The notes beneath the pieces are model-generated. The model was not told the origin of the DNA. It did not search any database and was given only the letters and a program-made list of their open reading frames with translations. 29,943 nt of DNA from an uncultured Parafilimonas sp. GTDB taxonomy: Bacteria > Bacteroidota > Bacteroidia > Chitinophagales > Chitinophagaceae. The position numbers were made by a program, and so were the translations under genes. Location: contig CALAGJ010000199.1 in assembly GCA_937892395.1 (NCBI GenBank), forward strand, positions 1 through 29,943, read 5' to 3'. Each line of letters opens with the position of its first letter. Position 1 is the stretch's first letter. Shown here one piece after another: positions 8,478 to 15,267 of the stretch.

Positions 8478-8917
8478 TAAAAGCGATATTTGTTTCTTTT
8501 ATGGTAATTACAATTTTATACAGTTGTAATACTATAGCTCAAACCGATGAAAGGAAGGAAACTATTACTGACTTTATTACTGCCGTAAAATCTAACGATA
8601 CAAATAGATTATATTCAATCATTGATACATCTGCATATTTTGATGTACAGGATAAGCAACATTTGTTCTATCAAATGAGCTTCTTAAAAAACAAATTTGC
8701 AGAATGTAGTAATATTACTGATAGTACAATTAAGGTATCACATAGGGATATTCCATTTACTGATTATACCTACTCTTTCTGTATTGGGAAGAAAGAGAAT
8801 GAGTTTGCGATTAGATTTACATTTTCAGATTTTGAAAACAAGAATAAAATAAATTTTATAGAGATTAAGAATAATTATCAAAATACCACGCTAACCACAC
8901 CGCCATCAACTCAATAG
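8474..8917 (+). CDS. Small putative lipoprotein, candidate orphan immunity protein
   Basis: 147 residues, intact. The N-terminus is a lipoprotein signal with LYSC (Cys18 as lipidation site). The rest is a charged, mixed alpha/beta domain with no family I recognise. Its ATG overlaps the stop of the Rhs tip in an ATGA junction, a toxin-immunity style coupling. Immunity genes typically follow the Rhs toxin tip directly, and lipoprotein immunity proteins occur when the toxin acts in the periplasm; immunity is therefore an inference from position, not from homology. The last residues (NTTLTTPPSTQ) are low complexity and could be a fusion with non-coding sequence. A terminator-like hairpin follows at 8986-9016. 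Confidence 0.6.
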   Translation: MIKAIFVSFMVITILYSCNTIAQTDERKETITDFITAVKSNDTNRLYSIIDTSAYFDVQDKQHLFYQMSFLKNKFAECSNITDSTIKVSHRDIPFTDYTYSFCIGKKENEFAIRFTFSDFENKNKINFIEIKNNYQNTTLTTPPSTQ

Positions 8918-8985
8918 AAATTTCTTTACAACCTTGGTACTGGACGATGTGTAAAAGAATGAACAACATAACACAAACTCATCAG

Positions 8986-9016
8986 CCGCTGCAAAAAATG
9001 TAGCGGTTTTGTCTTT
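8986..9016 (+). terminator. Probable terminator after the lipoprotein gene
   Basis: Stem CCGCTGCA (8986-8993) / TGTAGCGG (8999-9006) with one G-U pair and a five-A loop, followed by TTTTGTCTTT. It lies 69 bases after the lipoprotein stop. The U-tract is interrupted, so efficiency is uncertain. Confidence 0.5.
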
Positions 9017-9030
9017 GCAGTCTTCGCCTC

Positions 9031-9048
9031 TACCGATAGCCATCGGTA
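9031..9048. repeat. Short perfect inverted repeat
   Basis: TACCGAT (9031-9037) and ATCGGTA (9042-9048) form a perfect 7-bp stem with loop AGCC. No T-tract follows. It could be a REP-like element or a protein-binding dyad; the window shows no second copy. Confidence 0.45.
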
Positions 9049-9416
9049 TCGGTTCGGCGGTTTATAAGCAAGAAAATATTTTTTATGCACAAGTTTTTTG
9101 AAGGATAAAAATAAGTTTACAGAGAAAATACAACAAGCACAACTACAACGGTAAAAAAGAATCACCACCTTTTTTACAGTTCTAAAATTTGAAGGTATTA
9201 AAAAAATGCTTCCAGCTTCTAAAACTGCCTGCCAGTATGGGTTTGACGGATATTTGTTCAGTTTTGTTTGAAATTACTTAGGTAGCTATGTAAAAAAGCG
9301 ATTAGGCTTCAGCACAATCAGCATTTTTCGATAATAAAAATTTGCTTAGTATTTCAAACATTTAACATCTATTTCCAACATCAGCGGCTATCTTGCAGCC
9401 CTTTAATTTCAGCTCA

Positions 9417-10019
9417 ATGAAGCAATTTCTATTCATTTCTAATATCGTTTTAATCATTGCCTGCGGCATATTATTTTATCTACATTTTTCTCATGAAACT
9501 GATTTAGAAAACCAAAAGAAATTAGATGATGCCAAGGTAAAAGCTGCGGGTAGCCAATTTGTTTATTTTGAAATAGACAGTGTTCAAAACAATTATGCTT
9601 ATTTCAAAGAGGTCAAATCATATCTTCAAGGTAGAAACAATAGTATGGAACAAAAGTTGGAGAAAATGAGAAATGACTATACCTCCAAAATAAATGATTT
9701 CAATAAACGTGGACCTTCTCTTTCTCAAACAGAGCAAAGTCAAATGCAAGAAGACTTAATGCGTATGGAAGGAAATTTTAGACAGCAACAGGAACAGCTT
9801 GGCCAAGAATTGCAAAATGAAACAATAGAGAAAATGATGGATGTAAAAACCCGAATTCAAGATTTTCTAAAAGCATATAGTTTCAAAAAAGGATATGTAT
9901 ATGTATTTGCTACTGGCAGCTCAGACGATGTTGTATATTATAAAGACACATTGAAAGACATCACTAAAGATTTATTAATTGAACTGAATAAGGAACATTT
10001 AGCCAAAAAAAATAAGTAA
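9417..10019 (+). CDS. OmpH/Skp-family periplasmic protein
   Basis: 200 residues from the ATG at 9417 (the frame is open to a TTG eight codons earlier, but this ATG directly precedes the hydrophobic N-terminus). A signal anchor spans about 4-22. The body is a long charged, Gln-rich coiled coil (about 55-155) between two short beta segments (FVYFEIDSV near 48-56; YVYVFATGS near 160-168), which is the Skp/OmpH jellyfish layout. Such proteins hold unfolded outer-membrane proteins in the periplasm. The uncleaved-looking N-terminal helix suggests it may be membrane-tethered. It appears monocistronic, with a hairpin terminator at 10082-10100. Confidence 0.85.
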   Translation: MKQFLFISNIVLIIACGILFYLHFSHETDLENQKKLDDAKVKAAGSQFVYFEIDSVQNNYAYFKEVKSYLQGRNNSMEQKLEKMRNDYTSKINDFNKRGPSLSQTEQSQMQEDLMRMEGNFRQQQEQLGQELQNETIEKMMDVKTRIQDFLKAYSFKKGYVYVFATGSSDDVVYYKDTLKDITKDLLIELNKEHLAKKNK

Positions 10020-10081
10020 ATATTTCCGCTTCCCCAATCCTTGCAGAGATGTATATCTTTTTACTTTTTCAGCGCATGTAT

Positions 10082-10100
10082 AAAGATGGCCATCTTTTTT
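10082..10100 (+). terminator. Candidate terminator between convergent genes
   Basis: The palindrome AAAGATGGCCATCTTT (10082-10097) folds as a 6-bp stem with GGCC loop and continues into a six-T run. The stem is AT-rich and so moderate. It lies between the OmpH gene and the convergent NTF2-like gene. Confidence 0.45.
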
Positions 10101-10111
10101 GAAATTTTGTA

Positions 10112-10555
10112 TTAACTGCTATGATCTTGCACAATCACCCAAGTTCCATTTATCTTTTTGAAAAGCAAAGTAAAGGAGCCTGCTAAGTTTCCTATGCTCC
10201 TTGTAAGGTACCATCTACCAACAACATTGTAATAACTTTTGGATATCTTTTCTACTTTAATAATATCAAAACTAAGCTTGCCCATAGACAAGGTATCCGG
10301 ATAATTTTTTTTGTAATTTTTTAGTGTTGCATTCCAGCCATAAGTAGTTCCATTCTTGCCTATAAATATTAGGCTGTCATTCTCCCAATATCCTTTCATA
10401 AAGTGATCAATGTCCCCATTATTCCAGCTTTGATTTTGTGTATTCAATATTTTACGAATCTTTTGTTCAGCTTTGTCTTGAGCTGATACAAGCGTGGCAA
10501 TGCTCATAGATATAGCAGTTAAAAAGGCCAGTTTAAATAAATATTGATACATCAT
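10112..10555 (-). CDS. Secreted NTF2-like (SnoaL/DUF4440 type) protein
   Basis: 147 residues. The N-terminus is a cleavable signal peptide ending near VSAQ (about residue 26), so the mature protein is periplasmic or outside the cytoplasm. The remaining ~120 residues follow the NTF2-like cone fold as seen in SnoaL/DUF4440 proteins: KILNTQNQSWNNGDIDHFM, then a Gly-Trp segment and a final strand pair ending NGTWVIVQDHSS. The fold is used for many ligand-binding and enzymatic roles, so no reaction is assigned. It follows rmlD by 49 bases on the same strand and could be the tail of that operon or independently expressed. Confidence 0.8.
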   Translation of the reverse strand: MMYQYLFKLAFLTAISMSIATLVSAQDKAEQKIRKILNTQNQSWNNGDIDHFMKGYWENDSLIFIGKNGTTYGWNATLKNYKKNYPDTLSMGKLSFDIIKVEKISKSYYNVVGRWYLTRSIGNLAGSFTLLFKKINGTWVIVQDHSS

Positions 10556-10604
10556 AATAATTTATATTTTGCTTCACCATCAAAGGAAATACATATTCAT
10601 GTAT

Positions 10605-11483
10605 TTATTTCAACTTCTCCAAACAAACCCTTAAACTATCTTGCCAAAAAGGTATATCTAATTCGAAAACAGCCTCTATCAATTCCGTATTTAAAAGAGA
10701 AAATAAAGGACGCTTAGCGGGTGTAGGATATAAACTTGTTGGTATAGGATGTAAAATGCAATCGTAATGAAAATACTCTTTGATGGCAGATGCAAATGCA
10801 TGCCAATTTGTTTGTCCGCTGTTGGTATAATGTAATATTCCTTTTATATGAATTGGTTGGCTTTTATTCACAAGTTCCTTGACTATTTTTATAATTGCAT
10901 TGGCTAAATCACCGGCATAAGTAGGGCTTCCAATTTGGTCATGCACAATATTCAATTCCTTTTTTTCTTGCATGAGCCGTATCATTGTTTTTACAAAATT
11001 ATTTCCATACTCACTATACACCCATGACGTACGTATAACGATGCTCTGAGGATTATTTTCTATTGCCAATAATTCACCCTGCCATTTACTAAAGCCATAA
11101 TAGTTTATCGGTCTTGGTGTGCTTTTAGTACTGTAAGGGGTTGAACTCAAACCATCAAATACATAGTCAGTAGAAATATGAATAAACCTACAATTATTTT
11201 GATAAGCGTAGTATGCTAATTTGCCGGGTGCCTCTGTATTGCTGGCAAAAGCTTGCTCCATTTCTGTTTCAGCCTTATCTACAGAGGTGTATGCTGCTGT
11301 ATTAATTAAAAAATCAGGTTGGTATTTTTCAAAAATAGTTTTGATATGTGCTTCATTGGTTATATCAAATACGGACCTATCCAAGCATATTAAAGTAATA
11401 TTAGATTCCCTTTCAGCTGCATCTGCAAGGCACCGGCTCAATTGCCCATTTTTTCCCGTTACTATGCAAATAGGTTTCCTCAT
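10605..11483 (-). CDS. rfbD: dTDP-4-dehydrorhamnose reductase
   Basis: 292 residues, the standard RmlD length. Cofactor motif TGKNGQL (9-15), NTAAYTSVDKAE (61-72), STDYVFDG (104-111) and the catalytic pair YGFSK (Tyr129, Lys133) are all present, and the C-terminal RPLFSLLNT matches the family RPxxSxLDN site. The enzyme reduces dTDP-4-keto-L-rhamnose with NAD(P)H in the last step of dTDP-L-rhamnose synthesis. Its ATG overlaps the stop of the upstream dehydrogenase (ATGA). The partner RmlB lies at the far end of the divergent arm (27144); RmlA and RmlC are not in the window. Confidence 0.95.
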   Translation of the reverse strand: MRKPICIVTGKNGQLSRCLADAAERESNITLICLDRSVFDITNEAHIKTIFEKYQPDFLINTAAYTSVDKAETEMEQAFASNTEAPGKLAYYAYQNNCRFIHISTDYVFDGLSSTPYSTKSTPRPINYYGFSKWQGELLAIENNPQSIVIRTSWVYSEYGNNFVKTMIRLMQEKKELNIVHDQIGSPTYAGDLANAIIKIVKELVNKSQPIHIKGILHYTNSGQTNWHAFASAIKEYFHYDCILHPIPTSLYPTPAKRPLFSLLNTELIEAVFELDIPFWQDSLRVCLEKLK

Positions 11484-12769
11484 AAACTCCAGTATTTTCT
11501 ACTGCTAATTTTATTGCCATATATACCTTTTATATCAGCAATTAATGCATTAGGGTGTGTTATATTTTCAAAAAATGATTGATCTATGTCGATATAAGAT
11601 TGATGAGCAACTGCTATGATAATGGCATCATACATACCCTGTGGTTTTTCAGACAAAAGCAGGTCATATTCTTTTTCCATTTCATCGGCTGATGCTAAAG
11701 GATCTATTACATCAGTTTGAATAAAATAATTTTTTAGCTGCGCAATGATATTAACTGCTTTACTGTTTCTAATATCACTTACGTTTTCTTTAAAAGTAGC
11801 ACCCATTACCAATACCCTGCTTTCCCGTACATCACCCACTTGTGCAATGAGGTGTTTTAAAATTTTATCTGTGATATAGCCCGGCATAGTGTCATTGATT
11901 TGCCTGCCCGCTGTTATTACTTTACTTTGATAGCCAATGGAAGCTGCTTTGTAGGTAAGATAATATGGGTCAACACCTATGCAATGACCACCCACAAGCC
12001 CGGGTGTGAATGGTAAGAAATTCCATTTTGTTTTTGCAGCGTCTAATACTTCTTGAGTAGATATATTCATCTGATCAAAAATGATGGACAGTTCGTTCAT
12101 CAAAGCAATATTCAAATCACGCTGTGTGTTTTCGATTACTTTAGCTGCTTCTGCTACTTTAATATTTGCGGCTTTATATACACCGGCCGTACATATCAAT
12201 TCATATACATTACTAATTGTTTCCAAAGCTTCCTCATCGCATCCTGCCACTACTTTTATAACCGTGGCTATGGTATGTGCTCTATCTCCAGGATTAATTC
12301 TTTCCGGGCTATATCCGTATTTAAAAGCTACACCAGCTTTCAAACCACTTTCTGCTTCAAGAATGGGAATACAATCTTCTTCTGTACATCCGGGATATAC
12401 AGTACTTTCAAATACCACATAATCTCCTTTTTTTAATACCTCACCAATTGTCTTGCATGCTGCAAATAGCGTGGATAAATTTGGTACTTGATGCTCATCT
12501 ACAGGCGTGGGCACACATACAACAAAAAATCTTGATTCTGCTATTTCTTGTATCGAAGAAGTAAAGATGATATCAGTATGATCAAAGGAATCAGCAGTTG
12601 TTTCACCATTTGGGTCAATAGCCATCTTTAGAGCTTCAACCCTTTTGATGTTGAGGTCAAACCCAACTACTTTTATTTTTTTTGCCAAGGCCAATGCCAC
12701 AGGTAGGCCTACATAACCTAACCCCACCACGCAAAGGCTTGATTTTTTATTCAATAAATCAGTAACCAT
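11480..12769 (-). CDS. UDP-sugar 6-dehydrogenase of the WbpA/TviB type
   Basis: 429 residues. The N-terminal Rossmann motif is GLGYVGLP (16-23), followed by CVPTPV (85-90) and ESTVYPG (121-127). The active-site Cys263 lies in GGHCIGVDPYY (260-270) preceded by WNFLPFTPGLV, wording closest to UDP-N-acetylglucosamine/galactosamine 6-dehydrogenases (WbpA, TviB/VipA) rather than UDP-glucose dehydrogenases. It performs the two-step NAD-dependent oxidation of C6 to a uronate. The exact sugar is inferred: a UDP-N-acetyl-hexosaminuronate is most likely, but the neighbours decarboxylase and 4-epimerase both use UDP-glucuronate. It overlaps the upstream gene by one base (TAATG) and the downstream one by four. 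Confidence 0.9.
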   Translation of the reverse strand: MVTDLLNKKSSLCVVGLGYVGLPVALALAKKIKVVGFDLNIKRVEALKMAIDPNGETTADSFDHTDIIFTSSIQEIAESRFFVVCVPTPVDEHQVPNLSTLFAACKTIGEVLKKGDYVVFESTVYPGCTEEDCIPILEAESGLKAGVAFKYGYSPERINPGDRAHTIATVIKVVAGCDEEALETISNVYELICTAGVYKAANIKVAEAAKVIENTQRDLNIALMNELSIIFDQMNISTQEVLDAAKTKWNFLPFTPGLVGGHCIGVDPYYLTYKAASIGYQSKVITAGRQINDTMPGYITDKILKHLIAQVGDVRESRVLVMGATFKENVSDIRNSKAVNIIAQLKNYFIQTDVIDPLASADEMEKEYDLLLSEKPQGMYDAIIIAVAHQSYIDIDQSFFENITHPNALIADIKGIYGNKISSRKYWSL

Positions 12770-13752
12770 TATCTGCGGCTGATAAATTCTTTCGGCTGTT
12801 TTACCAACTCTTCTTTGGGCAATGATTTAAAATATTCATACGTTATTTTGAGACCTTCTGCTCTGCCCACTTTGGGTTCCCAACCCAGTAATTCCTGCGC
12901 TCTTGTTATATCAGGCTTTCTTTGTTTTGGATCATCTGCTGGTAGTGGTTTATATGTAATTTTTACAGATGCATTGGTCAATTTTAAAACTTCTTCAGCA
13001 AATTCTTTAAGCGAAATTTCTGCCGGATTACCAATGTTTACAGGCTTTTCATAATTGCTCAATAATAATCTGTAAATTCCTTCTATTAAATCATCAACAT
13101 AGCAAAAACTCCTTGTCTGGCTACCATCACCAAATACAGTTAGGTCTTCTCCACGCAAGGCTTGTCCAATGAATGCAGGTAAGGCACGGCCATCATTGAG
13201 CCTCATTCTCGGACCGTAAGTATTAAAGATTCTTATTATCCTTGTTTCTACTCCGTGAAAAGTATGGTATGCCATTGTGATGGCTTCCTGAAATCGTTTT
13301 GCTTCATCATAAACACCACGTGGGCCTATCGGATTTACATTTCCCCAATAGTCTTCATTTTGTGGATGCACCAATGGATCGCCATATACTTCGCTAGTAC
13401 TGGCTATCAATATGCGTGCTCCTTTTTCTTTGGCAAGGCCTAAGCAATTGTGTGTACCCAAGCTGCCTACCTTTAAAGTCTGAATAGGTATTTTCAAATA
13501 GTCTATAGGGCTGGCAGGGCTGGCAAAATGTAGGATGTAATCCAACTTTCCCGGCACATGTATAAACTTACTTACATCGTGATGATAATATTCAAAATCT
13601 GGGTGAGGAAAGAGGTGTTCAATATTACGAAGATCGCCTGTTATCAGGTTGTCCATGGCAATGACATAATAACCTTCCTTGATAAAACGATCACATAAAT
13701 GACTGCCCAAAAATCCTGCTGCACCTGTTATGAGTACTCTTTTTTTATCCAT
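12769..13752 (-). CDS. UDP-glucuronate decarboxylase (UDP-xylose synthase type)
   Basis: 327 residues, extended-SDR family. GAAGFLG (10-16) binds NAD, STSEVYGDP (118-126) carries the catalytic Thr/Ser and Glu typical of UXS, and NPIGPRGVYDEAKR (140-153) contains Tyr148/Lys152 in the context diagnostic for UXS. The enzyme converts UDP-glucuronate to UDP-xylose, or a 4-keto intermediate, in the cytoplasm. Its substrate needs a UDP-glucose 6-dehydrogenase; none of clear type is in the window. It lies 15 bases after the aminotransferase gene on the same transcript. Confidence 0.93.
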   Translation of the reverse strand: MDKKRVLITGAAGFLGSHLCDRFIKEGYYVIAMDNLITGDLRNIEHLFPHPDFEYYHHDVSKFIHVPGKLDYILHFASPASPIDYLKIPIQTLKVGSLGTHNCLGLAKEKGARILIASTSEVYGDPLVHPQNEDYWGNVNPIGPRGVYDEAKRFQEAITMAYHTFHGVETRIIRIFNTYGPRMRLNDGRALPAFIGQALRGEDLTVFGDGSQTRSFCYVDDLIEGIYRLLLSNYEKPVNIGNPAEISLKEFAEEVLKLTNASVKITYKPLPADDPKQRKPDITRAQELLGWEPKVGRAEGLKITYEYFKSLPKEELVKQPKEFISRR

Positions 13753-13767
13753 AAATATATTCAGATT

Positions 13768-14916
13768 TTATTGATGTTGTTCAAAATAATTTAAAACAGT
13801 TTTTGAAATATACTCCAATTGCTCTACCTGGAGTTCTGTATGTATGGGCAGACTAAATACCCGATCTGTAAGCCAGTCTGTAATTGGCAAATCAGCATCC
13901 TGACCACCCATGTATTCAAACATCTTTTGACGATGCCCCGGCACAGGATAATAAATCATACAAGGTATATTTTTTGCTGATAGAAACTCAATTAATCCAT
14001 CTCTTAATATACGTGTGTTTTCACCTTTTATAGTAATTGTATATTGATGATACACATGGTTAGTAAATCTTGCAATAGCAGGAGTACTTAATCTGTTATG
14101 ATTTGCAAACGCCATATCATAATAAGCTGCTGCTTGCTGACGGGCAGCAATATATTCATCTAAATATTTCAATTTAATATTTAGAACGGCAGCTTGTACA
14201 GTATCCAATCTACTGTTGCAGCCCACCAAATCGTGATAATACCTTACTGACTGGCCATGATTGGCAATCATCTTCAAGTGCGTTGCTAATGCATCATCAT
14301 TGGTAAATATTGCACCCCCATCCCCATAGGCGCCAAGATTTTTGGATGGGAAAAAAGAGGTAGTACCCATTAAACCCATAGTACCCGATTTCTTTTTTGT
14401 GCCATCTTTAAAATAGTAATTGCAACCAATGGCTTGTGCATTGTCTTCAATAACAGGAATTTTATACTCATTTGCAATAGATAAAATTTCTTCCATATTG
14501 GCCGACTGGCCATATAAATGTACTGGTACTATTGCTTTTGTTTTTGGTGTAATGGCTTGCCTTAGCGATACGATATCCATACAAAAAGTACTGGGATCTA
14601 CTTCTACAAAAACTGGTTTTAGACGAAGCAATGCCACTACTTCAGTTGTGGCTATATAAGTAAATGAAGGGGTTATTACCTCATCACCGGGTTGTAGTTG
14701 GAGTGCCATCAGCGCAATTTGTAATGCATCGGTTCCATTGGCACATGGAATAACATGTTTTACCCCCAAGTAATTCGATAAGTTAGTGGCAAATTCCTGT
14801 ATTGGTTTTCCCCCTATAAATGCACTACTTTCCAGCACATCTATTACAGCTTTATCAACTTCTGTTTTAATCTTTTGATACTGGGTTTTTAAGTCCACCA
14901 TTTGAATGCCCTGCAT
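13768..14916 (-). CDS. DegT/DnrJ/EryC1/StrS-family sugar aminotransferase
   Basis: 382 residues, fold type I PLP enzyme. It has the ANGTDALQIAL segment (59-69), PSFTYIATTE (83-92), the cofactor Asp in VIEDNAQAIG (155-164) and the PLP lysine Lys192 in FFPSKNLGAYGDGG (188-201). The wording is close to WbpE-like aminotransferases acting on 3-oxo UDP-sugars, but 3- versus 4-amination cannot be read from this. The window lacks WbpB- and WbpD-like partners, so the WbpA-E pathway is incomplete here. It is the first gene of the minus-strand arm, 18 bases after a TACATTTG box. Confidence 0.92.
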   Translation of the reverse strand: MQGIQMVDLKTQYQKIKTEVDKAVIDVLESSAFIGGKPIQEFATNLSNYLGVKHVIPCANGTDALQIALMALQLQPGDEVITPSFTYIATTEVVALLRLKPVFVEVDPSTFCMDIVSLRQAITPKTKAIVPVHLYGQSANMEEILSIANEYKIPVIEDNAQAIGCNYYFKDGTKKKSGTMGLMGTTSFFPSKNLGAYGDGGAIFTNDDALATHLKMIANHGQSVRYYHDLVGCNSRLDTVQAAVLNIKLKYLDEYIAARQQAAAYYDMAFANHNRLSTPAIARFTNHVYHQYTITIKGENTRILRDGLIEFLSAKNIPCMIYYPVPGHRQKMFEYMGGQDADLPITDWLTDRVFSLPIHTELQVEQLEYISKTVLNYFEQHQ

Positions 14917-14934
14917 AAAAAAAAATTATGGGCG

Positions 14935-14942
14935 CAAATGTA
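14935..14942 (-). promoter_or_regulatory. -7 box of the minus-strand sugar operon
   Basis: TACATTTG on the minus strand (CAAATGTA on plus) matches TAnnTTTG and ends 18 bases before the aminotransferase ATG. No -33 TTG is seen at 17-20 bases. Confidence 0.55.
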
Positions 14943-15105
14943 TTGGTTTTGGAATTGAGAATGTTTTACATGGGCTTATGTTACACATGATAAGTAGCCT
15001 ATAAATGGCTCAATGCTGTGGAGAACAGTTTTTTTGATATCCGAATATCCATTTTTTTAAATGGACATTGGGTTTAAATAAGTAATCCGCAAAAATCAAG
15101 TTCCC

Positions 15106-15113
15106 TATATTTG
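15106..15113 (+). promoter_or_regulatory. -7 box of the plus-strand export operon
   Basis: TATATTTG is an exact TAnnTTTG match. It would start transcription near 15118-15121, leaving a leader of about 150 bases before the ATG at 15268. No -33 element is obvious, which is compatible with activator dependence. Confidence 0.5.
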
Positions 15114-15117
15114 CCTG

Positions 15118-15186
15118 CCAGAAATTGACATTTAGTACTCTGGTACAATCTTGCCTCCGGTTTTTATTGCGGCAGGCATTTTTTTT
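15118..15186 (+). ncRNA. Structured leader or short terminated RNA before the export operon
   Basis: Just after the TATATTTG box comes a small hairpin CCAGA (15118-15122) / TCTGG (15139-15143), then a terminator-like hairpin TGCCT-CCG (15152-15159) / CGG-C-AGGCA (15170-15178, one bulged C) and eight Ts. Transcription stopping there would give an RNA of about 65 bases; read-through would enter the 826-residue export gene. The upstream TGCCTGCC (15112-15119) is also perfectly complementary to GGCAGGCA (15171-15178), an alternative pairing only usable if transcription begins further upstream. No known RNA family is recognised. Confidence 0.45.
15152..15186 (+). terminator. Terminator/attenuator hairpin in the export-operon leader
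   Basis: An eight-pair GC-rich stem with one bulge, a ten-base loop, and an uninterrupted T8 tract (15179-15186). No gene precedes it on this strand, so it can only act on a leader transcript. Confidence 0.65.
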
Positions 15187-15267
15187 AAATAGAATGCATC
15201 TGGTGTTGGTTGAAATGCTTTGCATGAAGTAAAAACAATATTTAAGCTATAAATTGTAAAACTGGGA

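Larger units (their letters stand above)
8918..9416. other. Non-coding region with hairpins after the Rhs remnant
   Basis: About 500 bases without a convincing gene on either strand; the open minus-strand stretch at 8926-9168 has no recognisable product. It holds a terminator-like hairpin (8986-9016) and a 7-bp perfect inverted repeat (9031-9048). A TATCTTGC sequence at 9383-9390 vaguely resembles a -7 box for the downstream OmpH gene. Confidence 0.6.

Noticed and set aside
8926..9168. Minus-strand 80-codon frame
   Set aside because: It overlaps two hairpins and a probable terminator, with no family resemblance and no promoter seen.
12053..12436. Plus-strand frames opposite the UDP-sugar dehydrogenase
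   Set aside because: They are antisense shadows of a strongly conserved gene with intact motifs.
15010..15225. Minus-strand 71-codon frame in the divergent intergenic region
   Set aside because: It runs antisense over the promoter box and terminator hairpin of the export operon and encodes nothing recognisable.
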